64,000 nucleotides of DNA from Bodonicaedibacter sp963693005. GTDB lineage: Bacteria > Pseudomonadota > Alphaproteobacteria > UBA6184. The first letter of the stretch is position 1. Each line of letters opens with the position of its first letter. Location of the stretch: NCBI GenBank assembly GCA_963693005.1, contig OY843726.1, positions 930,001 to 994,000 of the forward strand, written 5' to 3'. Below, piece after piece: positions 51,755 to 60,912 of this stretch. Both the position numbers and the translations under genes were made by a program. Below the pieces are notes generated by a model, which saw nothing but the letters and a program-made list of their open reading frames with translations, was not told the origin of the DNA and did not search any database.

Positions 51755-53263
51755 TTACCCTGAACGTGCATACCGGAGTGTATCGTGACGGTTATGAAGT
51801 TTGAGAAGTAGGCGTAGTGCATCGCCAGAGGCCCCGATTAAGTTAGGATTGTTCTGTAATAAATGTTTAGCTCTTATATACGCGGTTTCCATTAGGGTTC
51901 GATGTTCAAATGGATCTGCAAATTTGTAATTTGAAAATCCACTTTGTCGGGTGCCGGCAATTTCTCCGCTTCCCCGTAAGAGAAGGTCTTGTTCTGCAAT
52001 TTTGAATCCATCGTTTGTATCTTTCATGACGCGGAGTCTGGCTTGTGCTATTTCACTGGGGTTTTCGTTATAAAGAAGGATACACGTTGATTCTAGATCA
52101 TTTCGACCTATTCTACCACGGAGCTGGTGGAGTTGAGCTAAGCCAAATCGCTCGGCATTTTCTATAACCATAAGTGTGGCGTTTGGGACATCTACCCCTA
52201 CTTCGATGACGGTTGTGGCGACTAGGATATCAAGATCACCCAGCTTGAAAGCATCCATTACTGCATCTTTTTCAGCCCCTTTCATGCGGCCATGAACTAA
52301 TCCAATGCGATGGGAGAGGATGGCTTGTAGCTTTTCATAACGTAGCTCTGCAGGGGTTAAGTCAAGCGTTTCAGAATCTTCGATTAAAGGGCAGACCCAA
52401 TAGATTTGATTTCCTGCCTGTACAGAGCGATTTAAAGAAGAAATAAGGTCTGGTTCTTTTGTGGCGGGCATAACTAGGGTTTTTATATCTTTGCGGCCGG
52501 GTGGTTTCTCGTCAATAATGGAGATATCTAAGTCTCCATATCGTGCAAGCACAATCGTTCTAGGAATAGGGGTTGCACTCATGAACAATGTATCAATGAA
52601 CTGGCCTTTTTCAGAAAGTGCAGCGCGTTGTTCAACGCCAAATTTGTGTTGCTCATCTATTACGGCCATTCCCAAACTTTTGAAGGTTATTGCCTCTTGA
52701 ATGAGCGCATGAGTTCCTATGGCGATGTGGATGGTGCCGTCAGCTAGATCAGACGTGTTTTGTCGTCGTTCAGCAGCTTTATCGCGTCCGGTGAATAGCC
52801 GAACATTAAGCCCTAACTGTTCGCATATGGGGCGAATACTTGCGAAATGCTGACGTGCTAAGATATCGGTCGGAGCTAATAGCGTTGCTTGATGCTTAGA
52901 GGCAACTGTATGTAGCATTCCTAATAGAGCAACTATGGTTTTTCCTGAGCCGACATCTCCTTGGATTAAGCGATGCATTTGATGTGGAGAGATTAAATCA
53001 GCTTGAATATCGTATAGTGCGTTTTTTTGAGCATTAGTAAGGGTATAAGGGCAGAGTGTTAAGGCTTCCTGCACTAGAGATTGTAATGGGGTTTTTGATA
53101 CGCCTACGGTTTTTTGGTAAGCTAATTTGATTAAAACCATAGATAATTGATGCGCCAATAGTTCATCGTAAGCGAGTCGCTGTTTTGCAGGGGTGTTTGA
53201 AGCTAAATCGGCATCGGAGTCTGCGTTATGTAGTAGCTTGATAGCTACATGCATTTTGGCCAT
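51755..53263 (-). CDS. recG: RecG helicase, C-terminal part (frameshifted)
   Basis: Branch-migrating helicase core: Walker A GDVGSGKT, MAVIDEQHKFG (DEQH), the SATPIPRT motif III, VGVDVPNATLMVIENAERFG and QLRGRIGR. The 502-residue frame begins inside the RecG wedge/linker region. The N-terminal domain is encoded in another frame by 53245-53865. The two join exactly if one A is added to the AAAA run at about 53254-53257 (reading WPK-MHVAIKLLHN). So this is one recG gene split by a -1 frameshift, a recent pseudogene or a sequencing error. Confidence 0.9.
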   Translation of the reverse strand: MAKMHVAIKLLHNADSDADLASNTPAKQRLAYDELLAHQLSMVLIKLAYQKTVGVSKTPLQSLVQEALTLCPYTLTNAQKNALYDIQADLISPHQMHRLIQGDVGSGKTIVALLGMLHTVASKHQATLLAPTDILARQHFASIRPICEQLGLNVRLFTGRDKAAERRQNTSDLADGTIHIAIGTHALIQEAITFKSLGMAVIDEQHKFGVEQRAALSEKGQFIDTLFMSATPIPRTIVLARYGDLDISIIDEKPPGRKDIKTLVMPATKEPDLISSLNRSVQAGNQIYWVCPLIEDSETLDLTPAELRYEKLQAILSHRIGLVHGRMKGAEKDAVMDAFKLGDLDILVATTVIEVGVDVPNATLMVIENAERFGLAQLHQLRGRIGRNDLESTCILLYNENPSEIAQARLRVMKDTNDGFKIAEQDLLLRGSGEIAGTRQSGFSNYKFADPFEHRTLMETAYIRAKHLLQNNPNLIGASGDALRLLLKLHNRHDTLRYARSG

Positions 53264-53865
53264 TGATTTTTCTCTACAGTTTCAATGTCCCACTCGGGTA
53301 CTGCGGGCGTTTGTGATAAAACTGAGGGCATTAACTTTCGAAAAAAGTTTTGGGTTAGACCTTTTGTTAATCCATATACTTGATCGTTGCCTGTTAGGGT
53401 GGCGCTTTGGGCTGGATCAATGATTGATTCGGGCTGCACCATGTGGACTTTCCCCATATAAGTGGTAATGTTGCCGGCGAATGCAAACTTTCGGCCAATT
53501 GGGAGTTTTGATCGCAAATAGGACCCACTTAAATTGAAAAATACTAGTTCGAGGCCTGCGGTAGTATCTTTAATGATAACTCGGGTGGGGGCGTTTCGTG
53601 ATTTGGATAGCTCGTAGGCGACAACTTCGGCGATAAAGCTTGCTTTGATTGACAAGTTGCTTGGAGAGTTTACATAAAACTCTTTTAGTTCTTTCAAAGT
53701 TTTAAAAGACTTGCGGGGTTGTATGCTATTGGGTGTGTAGAATAAAAGGTCTTTGAAAGTGTGTAGGTTTAAGCGAGACAATAACCCCTTATGAAAATTA
53801 GACAGCTTTAGCTGTTTAGATAAGGGATTAAATAAAATTAAATCTGGTCGTATCAAGGTGTCCAC
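53245..53865 (-). CDS. recG: RecG helicase, N-terminal wedge domain (frameshifted)
   Basis: 206 residues with the RecG N-terminal OB/wedge features: LLFYTPNSIQPRKSFKTL, ASFIAEVVAYELSKSRN, LELVFFNLSGSYLRSKLPIG, VYGLTKGLTQNFFRKLM. It runs to EKNQWPKCM and stops where the frame breaks. It overlaps the lolD end by 12 bp, so recG is last in the proS-lolC/E-lolD-recG chain. Confidence 0.88.
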   Translation of the reverse strand: MDTLIRPDLILFNPLSKQLKLSNFHKGLLSRLNLHTFKDLLFYTPNSIQPRKSFKTLKELKEFYVNSPSNLSIKASFIAEVVAYELSKSRNAPTRVIIKDTTAGLELVFFNLSGSYLRSKLPIGRKFAFAGNITTYMGKVHMVQPESIIDPAQSATLTGNDQVYGLTKGLTQNFFRKLMPSVLSQTPAVPEWDIETVEKNQWPKCM

Positions 53866-54554
53866 GGTTGTACTTTTTTATCTTTAATAGTAATGACTCG
53901 ATCCATTCGTTTTGCCAAGTTTAAATTATGCGTTGCAATTAGCGCGGTCATATTATTAGTTTTAACCATATGTATTAACTCTTTGAAAACGATATCGGCC
54001 GTGGATTCATCAAGATTCCCAGTTGGTTCGTCTGCCAATAAAATATTGGGTGTGTTAGCAAGAGCACGCAAAATGGCAACTCGTTGTTGTTCTCCTCCAG
54101 ATAATTCAGATGGGCGGTGGTGTTGTCGGTCAGTTAGGCCCATTGTTGCGAGTAATTTTAAGGCGTGATTTTCGGCTTTATATGAAGTGATACCTAAAAT
54201 TAATTGAGGCATCATGATATTTTCAAGTGCAGTGAATTCAGGTAGTAAGTGATGAAATTGATAGACAAAGCCTAAGTTTTTTAATCGTAAGTTGGTTCGG
54301 GCTTTATCTCCAAGAGTTCCGGTTGAAGTGGTCATGATTTTAACATCACCACCCGTTGGTTTTTCCAATAAGGCCAGCTGGTGAAGTAATGTAGATTTTC
54401 CAGTTCCGGAGGGGGCAACTAATCCAACAATTTCACCAGGAAACAACTCTAAGCTTGTACCATCTAAGACAGTAAGTTGCGTTAATGGATCTGCCCCATA
54501 TGTTTTTTTTAGGTTAGAGACTTGGATAAATGGTTGATGCTCATGGTTATTCAT
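53853..54554 (-). CDS. lolD: Lipoprotein-releasing ABC ATPase LolD
   Basis: ATPase of the LolCDE complex that releases outer-membrane lipoproteins from the inner membrane. Walker A GLVAPSGTGKSTL, signature LSGGEQQRVAIL, Walker B NILLADEPTGNLD. The region QFHHLLPEFTALENIMMP is typical of LolD. At 233 aa it is full length. It overlaps the lolC/E gene by 8 bp. Confidence 0.95.
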   Translation of the reverse strand: MNNHEHQPFIQVSNLKKTYGADPLTQLTVLDGTSLELFPGEIVGLVAPSGTGKSTLLHQLALLEKPTGGDVKIMTTSTGTLGDKARTNLRLKNLGFVYQFHHLLPEFTALENIMMPQLILGITSYKAENHALKLLATMGLTDRQHHRPSELSGGEQQRVAILRALANTPNILLADEPTGNLDESTADIVFKELIHMVKTNNMTALIATHNLNLAKRMDRVITIKDKKVQPWTP

Positions 54555-55794
54555 AACGTAAGGCCTCTACAGGATCAAGTTTTGCGGCTCTCCATGCTGG
54601 GTATAGCGTCGCAAGGAAAGAGATTAAGAAAGACATTGATGCGATTGTTATGACATCAGAGGTAACTACTTTTGCAGGAAGCTGAGTTAACCAGTAGACT
54701 TCTTCATAATACAGTCGTACACCAATGAGTTTTTCAATCCATAAACGAATCGTATTGAGATTTAAAGATATAATCAGGCCAAGTCCAGTTCCAGCAATTG
54801 TACCAGCAAGCCCGGTGAGTGAGCCCATAATCATAAAAATATGAATCAGTGCGTTGCGTCCTAACCCCATGGTTCGGAGAATTGCGATATCTTTTGTTTT
54901 GCGCTGTACTAACATAGTGAGACTAGAAATAATATTGAAGGCAGCAATTAGGATGATAAGGCTAAGGATAATAAAAAATACGCTTTGTTGGATTTTAAGG
55001 GATGCTACAAAGCCAGTGTTTATTGTGCGCCAGTCGTAGATGCTGTAGCGGCTGTTGGCGTTTTGTAGTAATTCTTTTGTGTATAAATGTGTTTGTTCTG
55101 GGTCTTGAACACGCACTTCAATTTCAGTAACGCCATCATCGTAGTTATAAAACATTTGCGCAATAGGAAGTGGCATGAAAATAAAGTTTGCATCAAGTTC
55201 TCGGTAGCCTACATCAAAAATGAATGCAACAGGATAAGTGCCTGTTCTAGGCATTGGTCCAAAAGGGCCTTGAACACCAATAGGGTTGATGAAGGTAACT
55301 TGATCCCCTATGTGCATGGCGTATTTTTCAGCCATAATACGACCAATACCAATTCCTTTAGTATCTAATTCTAAAGGAATATCGCCGATAATGACTTTTT
55401 GCCCGACTAAGGATTGTTCTTTTAAGTCTTTAAATCGCATGCCATGCACGACTGCACCTTGAAAGCGATCTTTACAGGTAATTAAGGTGTGTTGTTCTAA
55501 CACAGGAACTGCAGAAGTTACGTAAGTTTTTTTTGCGATTTCAGTTTGGAGAGATTCATAGTTTAATAATTGTTTTTGCCCAGAAATAGGGACGACGTTT
55601 AAGTGTCCTCTAAATCCTAATACCCGGTCCATTAGGTCTTCTCTCAGCCCAGTCATTACGGCCATAACAATGATTAGAGTCGCAACCCCTAGGGCGATTC
55701 CAACCATTGAAAACCCACTCATCATTGAAACAAATCCATCGTTTTTTCGGCTGCGAAAATAGCGAGAGGCAATAACCCAAGAAATACGTTTCAT
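54547..55794 (-). CDS. Lipoprotein-releasing permease LolC/LolE type
   Basis: 415 residues with the N-terminal ASRYFRSRKNDGFVSMMSGF, first TM helix, large periplasmic domain (about 50-250), and three C-terminal TM helices with TMLVQRKTKDIAILRTMGL. It ends WRAAKLDPVEALRYE. Only one such gene is adjacent to lolD, as in bacteria that use a single permease (LolF) rather than LolC plus LolE. Confidence 0.92.
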   Translation of the reverse strand: MKRISWVIASRYFRSRKNDGFVSMMSGFSMVGIALGVATLIIVMAVMTGLREDLMDRVLGFRGHLNVVPISGQKQLLNYESLQTEIAKKTYVTSAVPVLEQHTLITCKDRFQGAVVHGMRFKDLKEQSLVGQKVIIGDIPLELDTKGIGIGRIMAEKYAMHIGDQVTFINPIGVQGPFGPMPRTGTYPVAFIFDVGYRELDANFIFMPLPIAQMFYNYDDGVTEIEVRVQDPEQTHLYTKELLQNANSRYSIYDWRTINTGFVASLKIQQSVFFIILSLIILIAAFNIISSLTMLVQRKTKDIAILRTMGLGRNALIHIFMIMGSLTGLAGTIAGTGLGLIISLNLNTIRLWIEKLIGVRLYYEEVYWLTQLPAKVVTSDVITIASMSFLISFLATLYPAWRAAKLDPVEALRYE

Positions 55795-57089
55795 TTTTTC
55801 TTGCCTTTTGTAAATCGATCAATTACTTGGTCTAGCGTTAATTCGGTGATAACTCCGGTTTTTCGGCATTTTAACTCGACCAATCCAGTTTCGACTGATC
55901 GCTTTCCAATTATAACCTGATATGGAATACCAATAAGTTCTGCGGATGAAAACTTAACGCCAGGACGCTCATTTCGGTCATCATACAGCACATCCACCTT
56001 TGCGTTGTGCAGGCTGGTGTGTAATTGATCTGCTATTGAACTGGTTGCTGTATCTTTTTTTGCAAGGTCGAGGATGATCACTTGGAATGGCGCAACTGAT
56101 TCTGGCCAGATAATCCCTTTTTCGTCATGTGATGCTTCAATAATTGCACCAACTAAGCGACTGACACCCATGCCATAAGATCCCATTTCTGGATATACGG
56201 GCTTTCCATCTGGGCCAACAACTTTAGCGTCCATTGCTTTGGAGTATTTTGTGCCAAAATAGAAAATGTGGCCAACCTCAATACCTTTTTTTGTTAATAG
56301 CTGATTCTCAGGTATGGGGCAGTTCTCGGGGTCATGTTTGTTTGATTCTACCGCGTATAACTGACTTAACTCAGTGTAGTCAATTGTTTCCATGCTAGCT
56401 AATTCTTCGTAGCGTTTGTCGTAGTGTAGGATGCTTTCTCCTGTTTCAGCTAAAATCTGAAACTCATGACTCATGTTGCCACCAATGGCGCCTGGGTCGG
56501 CCTGTACGGGGATTGCTGTTAGCCCGAGGCGTCGAAAGGTTCGTAGATAGGCATAAAACATTTTTTTGTAGGTTTGCTTTGCGGAATCATAATCAATATC
56601 AAACGAATAACCATCTTTCATTAAAAATTCACGCCCACGCATTACGCCAAATCTTGGGCGAATTTCGTCGCGAAACTTCCACTGAATTTGGTACAAATTT
56701 AGGGGTAAGGCTTTGTAACTTTTAACATGTGTTCGAAAAATATCAGTAACCTGCTCTTCGTTAGTTGGTCCAAATAATAATTCTCGATCATGCCTGTCAG
56801 AAATGCGTAACATTTCTTTTCCATAAGCTTCGTAACGGCCGCTTTCTTTCCACAGCTCGGCGGGTTGAATCGTTGACATTTTTATGTAGTTATTGCCAAT
56901 TCTGTCTTGTTCTTCACAAATAATGCGTTCAATTTTTTCTAAAACCTTTAATCCTAAAGGTAGCCAGCTATAGATGCCGGATCCAGTTTTATGAATTAAT
57001 CCGGCACGATGCATGAGTTGATGTGAAATAATACTTGCTTCTGCAGGGGTTTCTTTCATTAGAGGTAAGAAATAAGTCGACAATCGCAT
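55791..57089 (-). CDS. proS: Prolyl-tRNA synthetase, short type
   Basis: 432 residues from ATG 57089 (TAGGAAG upstream; a longer frame reaches 57149). Class II motifs HQLMHRAGLIHKTGSGIYSWLP (in part here), motif 2 FRDEIRPRFGVMRGREF and motif 3 GMGVSRLVGAI. It lacks the ~180-residue insertion (editing) domain between motifs 2 and 3, as in other alphaproteobacterial ProRS. First gene of the proS-lolC/E-lolD-recG chain. Confidence 0.95.
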   Translation of the reverse strand: MRLSTYFLPLMKETPAEASIISHQLMHRAGLIHKTGSGIYSWLPLGLKVLEKIERIICEEQDRIGNNYIKMSTIQPAELWKESGRYEAYGKEMLRISDRHDRELLFGPTNEEQVTDIFRTHVKSYKALPLNLYQIQWKFRDEIRPRFGVMRGREFLMKDGYSFDIDYDSAKQTYKKMFYAYLRTFRRLGLTAIPVQADPGAIGGNMSHEFQILAETGESILHYDKRYEELASMETIDYTELSQLYAVESNKHDPENCPIPENQLLTKKGIEVGHIFYFGTKYSKAMDAKVVGPDGKPVYPEMGSYGMGVSRLVGAIIEASHDEKGIIWPESVAPFQVIILDLAKKDTATSSIADQLHTSLHNAKVDVLYDDRNERPGVKFSSAELIGIPYQVIIGKRSVETGLVELKCRKTGVITELTLDQVIDRFTKGKKK

Positions 57090-57200
57090 ATGGTGGAGCT
57101 TCCTAAACTTAAGTTGGAAACAGTATAGACCTTTTCGAGGGGAATACAAATATGAAACTTGGATAAAAAATGAGCCGAGCGAGGAGATGGTGCCTATGAA

Positions 57201-57938
57201 TTACTCACAATTAAAGGGCTTTTGAGCAATAACGCCAATGGCTTCTCTGCCATCGTATAGCGCATCATCGGGATATACTCCACGGCGATTGATGTAGTTT
57301 ATTTGCTCGATATGAAAGCCAATGTCTTCTAACGTGGCTTGAGTTTCTTCTTTGCTCAGTAAGTTTATAGTTGAGTTTACTGCCTGTTTTCTAGCTTTAT
57401 CAAAATACGACATATCTAAGACGAGACCAGGCCAAGGATGCCCATTTTTCTTTCTCTTTTGGTAAATAGGGATAAACTCGCGCATGGTTCCAAAATAAGG
57501 AGACTCGTTAGTCATAAAAAGCTTTCCTCCGGGAAGTAAACAATCGAAAAGCTTATTAGTTGCGCGCATCCACATTTCAGGTGGGAAAAAATGAAGAACT
57601 CGGCAAATAAGAATTGATGAAAATGTGTTTTTTTCTAACATGATTTCGTTAGGAAAATGCCCAACTTTAAGTGTTAGGTAAGGTTTCTGATCGGGGGATG
57701 CTCGGTCAAGCATATGGTCTAAATGTGATGGGTCCAAATCATTAACAGTGATTGGTATTTTGCGATTTGCAGCTTCGAGCGCGACTTTACCAAATGCGGC
57801 ACCAATTTCAAGCGAAGGTCCACCAGATTTTTCAGCAAAGTCTAAAAATGCGTGCGCTAGTTCGTCTAGTTTTGTCGTCATGTAACCCATTTGGTTATGG
57901 GTGCGCTCATATAGATCGTCTGTTTTATTGTGTGTCAT
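57201..57938 (-). CDS. Class I SAM-dependent methyltransferase
   Basis: 245 residues. SAM motif I GPSLEIGAAFGKVALEA, acidic VNDLDPSH at strand 2, and the motif SILICRVLHFFPPEMWMRAT and GGKLFMTNESPYFGTM. Substrate unknown. GAAGGAAT ribosome site; divergent from the MFS gene at 58061. Confidence 0.75.
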   Translation of the reverse strand: MTHNKTDDLYERTHNQMGYMTTKLDELAHAFLDFAEKSGGPSLEIGAAFGKVALEAANRKIPITVNDLDPSHLDHMLDRASPDQKPYLTLKVGHFPNEIMLEKNTFSSILICRVLHFFPPEMWMRATNKLFDCLLPGGKLFMTNESPYFGTMREFIPIYQKRKKNGHPWPGLVLDMSYFDKARKQAVNSTINLLSKEETQATLEDIGFHIEQINYINRRGVYPDDALYDGREAIGVIAQKPFNCE

Positions 57939-58060
57939 GAATTCCTTCTTTATCCAGAAGATAGCAAATTTTTTGTTACTTTCAAAAAAAAATGTTGAAA
58001 AAGGTCTTAGATAAACTATATTCGTTAATAGTTGGAGGTTTATAAGTAGAGAGGGTTGCT

Positions 58061-59326
58061 ATGAATAAACGGGCTGCGTTTTCATCATTCATTGGAAATA
58101 CCTTAGAGTTTTATGATTTTGCCTTGTACGGTGTGTTGTCGGGGTTATTTACAAAACTTTTTTTTCCTGCATCTGATCCAGTCTCATCGCTTTTCTTAAG
58201 TGGTGTGGGCGTTTTTTCACTTGGTTTAATATCTCGACCGTTGGGTGGCTTAATTTTTGGGCATATTGGCGATAGGTATAGTCGACGTATGGCGTTAAGT
58301 TTGTCAATGTATCTTATGGCCATACCCAGTTTGATTATTACAGTGCTACCGACATATGAAACAATTGGGGTTTTAGCGCCAACGTTATTAATTAGTGCGC
58401 GCGTGTTACAAGGTTTTTGTACTGGTGGAGAGTATAATGGTGCGGCAATATTTGCGATTGAGCATCAACAAGATGGAGAAAAAGGCCTAGTAAGTGGCAT
58501 GATGACAGCCTCATCTGCATCAGGATTACTGCTGGCAACTATAGTTTCCTATATTTTTACAACGAACTCCTTGCCAAGCTGGGCGTGGAGAATCCCTTTT
58601 CTGTTTGGTGTGTTCATAGCGTTGTTTGGATACTATGTGCGACGTAAGAACCTTGAAAGTCCTCAATTTCAAAAAGCGCTACAGCAAAAACAGCATCGTG
58701 GCGCACCTATTTTAGATGCGATTAGACACCATAGATTTGAAATGCTTACCACGGCTTTGATTGCAGGGCAAACAGCGATTTTGGGTTATATGATGTTTAC
58801 GTTAATTACCCCTTCCTCAATTCTTGCTCAATTGCATGCATTTAGTCGAGATGAGATTTACGTTTTAGGATTGATTGGTTTGGTTTCTTTTGCTGCGATG
58901 TGTGTTTTGTCGGGATTTATTTCAGATAAAATCACGTTACCAAAAGAAACTATGATGATGTGGTCATCAGTTGCTGCGGCTTTTTTGATAACTCCAGTGT
59001 TCCATTTATTGCTATCTCAGTCATTTGCCTTGGCTATTTTAGGGCAGCTAATTTTTGGGATGCTTATAGGGTTACACGCAGGACCGCAGCATCTCTATAT
59101 GCAAGAGTTGTTTCCAAGCCAGAATAGATATAGCGCCATTGCGTTTAGCTTTTCATTCGGCACTGGAATTCTGGGTGGAATTACCCCTCAAATTTCCATC
59201 TACTTTACGCGCACCCTAGGGCATCCTGCGTTGTGGGTTGTTATAATGTCAGGAGCTTTGTTTGTTTGCTTATTATATAGGCGTTCAAACTTAACGAAAA
59301 GGATAACACAAGCACATGCCAATTGA
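58061..59326 (+). CDS. ProP-like MHS-family MFS transporter
   Basis: 421 residues, 12 helices. The metabolite:H+ symporter signature is clear: FIGNTLEFYDFALYGVLSG near the N-terminus, SRPLGGLIFGHIGDRYSRR, RVLQGFCTGGEYNGAAIF, and SWAWRIPFLFG. ProP-type transporters are multiplied in rickettsial relatives and import osmolytes or carboxylates. It overlaps the next gene by 11 bp, so the two are translationally coupled. Confidence 0.88.
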   Translation: MNKRAAFSSFIGNTLEFYDFALYGVLSGLFTKLFFPASDPVSSLFLSGVGVFSLGLISRPLGGLIFGHIGDRYSRRMALSLSMYLMAIPSLIITVLPTYETIGVLAPTLLISARVLQGFCTGGEYNGAAIFAIEHQQDGEKGLVSGMMTASSASGLLLATIVSYIFTTNSLPSWAWRIPFLFGVFIALFGYYVRRKNLESPQFQKALQQKQHRGAPILDAIRHHRFEMLTTALIAGQTAILGYMMFTLITPSSILAQLHAFSRDEIYVLGLIGLVSFAAMCVLSGFISDKITLPKETMMMWSSVAAAFLITPVFHLLLSQSFALAILGQLIFGMLIGLHAGPQHLYMQELFPSQNRYSAIAFSFSFGTGILGGITPQISIYFTRTLGHPALWVVIMSGALFVCLLYRRSNLTKRITQAHAN

Positions 59327-59825
59327 TGATACCTTTGATCAACGCTGTGACCGAGCAAAAAAAGTAGTTTTAGATTCTCCGTTGTTTGAAAATATTTATA
59401 TAGGAGTTTTTAGGAGCGTTGATAATATACCTAATTTTTATGCATGTAATAACTCTGAATGGATGTCGGAGTATTTGGAAAAAGAATTGTGGTTTATTGA
59501 TCCCATAGTGAAGCAGGGGGTTAATTTACCAGAGGACAAAGAAGAAACACTTTTTAATTGGCAGGCTACGATTAATGATTCTCAGTTTTTAGAGTATCGC
59601 GATGCATTTATAGGTCAAGTCAAAGGTTTTTCTAAGGTTTTGAAGCATGACTTGCCTGAGGGTGAGGAAACACAAATAATAGGTATCGGTTTACACCTGG
59701 AGCATATTGATCCGGATAAGCCTTTAAATGTTAGTGCCATTTTTAAAGAAGCTGAAGTTCGAATGAATGCTTTTATTCAAGAGGATACAGAAAGTCACAT
59801 ATTTGGAGCAGTTTGGCCGGACTAA
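59316..59825 (+). CDS. LuxR-type autoinducer-binding-like domain without HTH
   Basis: 169 residues, no signal peptide. The N-terminal and middle part match the autoinducer-binding domain of LuxR regulators: SEWMSEYLEKELWFIDPIV has W49, Y53, D62 and P63 at the spacing of the acyl-HSL-binding residues, and LFNWQ gives W82. The following helix and strands (FLEYRDAFIGQVKGFSKVL, QIIGIGLHLEH) fit the same fold. The C-terminal DNA-binding HTH is absent. It could be a stand-alone ligand sensor; coupling to the MFS gene suggests the ligand may be the transported substrate. Confidence 0.45.
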   Translation: MPIDDTFDQRCDRAKKVVLDSPLFENIYIGVFRSVDNIPNFYACNNSEWMSEYLEKELWFIDPIVKQGVNLPEDKEETLFNWQATINDSQFLEYRDAFIGQVKGFSKVLKHDLPEGEETQIIGIGLHLEHIDPDKPLNVSAIFKEAEVRMNAFIQEDTESHIFGAVWPD

Positions 59826-59847
59826 TATTAAAGATAAAATGAGTTGA

Positions 59848-60273
59848 TTAGTTTTCGCCCAGAATATCCCATTTTTTCTCGGAGTGGCCGTTGCGACAAG
59901 CAGTTCCTGAGATAGTTATTTTTTCACTTTGAGCGTGGATAATAACAGTAAAGCCCCGACATTTTTTTAATCCCGAGTGCGTGATTGGGAGAACTTCTAT
60001 GATTCCTTTATGGTGGTTATCTAAGTTTTCCCAGGTGTGTCGAATAAATGATGGACTATTTTCTAGCGCATCTTGTAGCAGATTTTTTGTTAGATGCTTG
60101 TCCTTGTTAGTTAAGATTATAAAATGTTTCTTAGGTAAAGGTTGCCCTAAAAACATATTTTGAATATTTTTGGATGGCTCTTCGTTGTATACAGACGAAT
60201 CTAATACATTTAGCGGAGAGTTTAAGCTATTTGCAACTAACAGCTCATTAATAATGAGTAGAGTTAGAAGCAT
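59848..60273 (-). CDS. Small exported protein with surface-antigen-like C-terminus
   Basis: 141 residues. N-terminal signal (LLTLLIINELLVANS). The C-terminal CRGFTVIIHAQSEKITISGTACRNG, here noted as C-R-G-F...G-T-A-C-R, resembles the end of rickettsial 17-kDa/RT0821-type surface antigens (CREYQ...YGTACR). The N-terminal part is not like those proteins. Its start overlaps the lolA stop (TGATG), so it is in the ftsK-lolA operon. Confidence 0.45.
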   Translation of the reverse strand: MLLTLLIINELLVANSLNSPLNVLDSSVYNEEPSKNIQNMFLGQPLPKKHFIILTNKDKHLTKNLLQDALENSPSFIRHTWENLDNHHKGIIEVLPITHSGLKKCRGFTVIIHAQSEKITISGTACRNGHSEKKWDILGEN

Positions 60274-60908
60274 CAGAAACGTTTTTTCACAGAGTTAAGG
60301 TCAAAGTGCTTTTCTTCGGTATCGCAGTTAAAGACTGGATTAATAAGAGAAAAGTTAACCTGCTGTTGTTTTTGGTCCATAATTACCCACTGACGCAGGA
60401 CAATGGGGTTGTCTGAGAATACCAATACTAAATACCCACCATTACCAATACCTTCTTTTGTGACTAATAAGCGAATGCTTCCAAGAGATCGGCGAACGTC
60501 TAAAACTTTTACGTCATTTTCTAAATCTACGTGATCAGCTAATAGGGTTCCTAAAGGAGTAGAGTCAAGTGTTGTTGAGTTTACCTTATCCATCTTGTGA
60601 TCAAAATATCGGAGCTCTCCAGCATTTCCGACGATAATAAGCCCATTTGGTGGGGTGTATTGTATTCGAACTTTTCCACCTCTTCGTAATACCAAAGAAC
60701 CTTGTTGTAAGTTGCCTGATTTAGGGTCAGATTGGCTAAATGAGGCTCGTAAAGAGCGTACAGAGTTGAGGTAGTTTTGTAAATCCGTTAATAGTTTTTT
60801 TCGCTCTTCTGGGTTTTGAATTCCAGTTTTATTTATTGTTGGGCTTGCACTTAAGGAGTGTAATACACAAGAGCCAAGTATTAAGGTCGTTATTATCTGT
60901 TTTATCAT
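60273..60908 (-). CDS. lolA: Outer-membrane lipoprotein carrier LolA
   Basis: Periplasmic chaperone carrying lipoproteins from LolCDE to the outer membrane. Start ATG 60908 preferred (AAAGGTAAC upstream; frame extends to 60926 inside ftsK). Signal peptide IITTLILGSCVLHSLSAS, then LRASFSQSDP, GSLVLRRGGKVRIQYTPP, the family core. Downstream of ftsK as in other alphaproteobacteria. Confidence 0.88.
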   Translation of the reverse strand: MIKQIITTLILGSCVLHSLSASPTINKTGIQNPEERKKLLTDLQNYLNSVRSLRASFSQSDPKSGNLQQGSLVLRRGGKVRIQYTPPNGLIIVGNAGELRYFDHKMDKVNSTTLDSTPLGTLLADHVDLENDVKVLDVRRSLGSIRLLVTKEGIGNGGYLVLVFSDNPIVLRQWVIMDQKQQQVNFSLINPVFNCDTEEKHFDLNSVKKRF

Positions 60909-60912
60909 TTTG

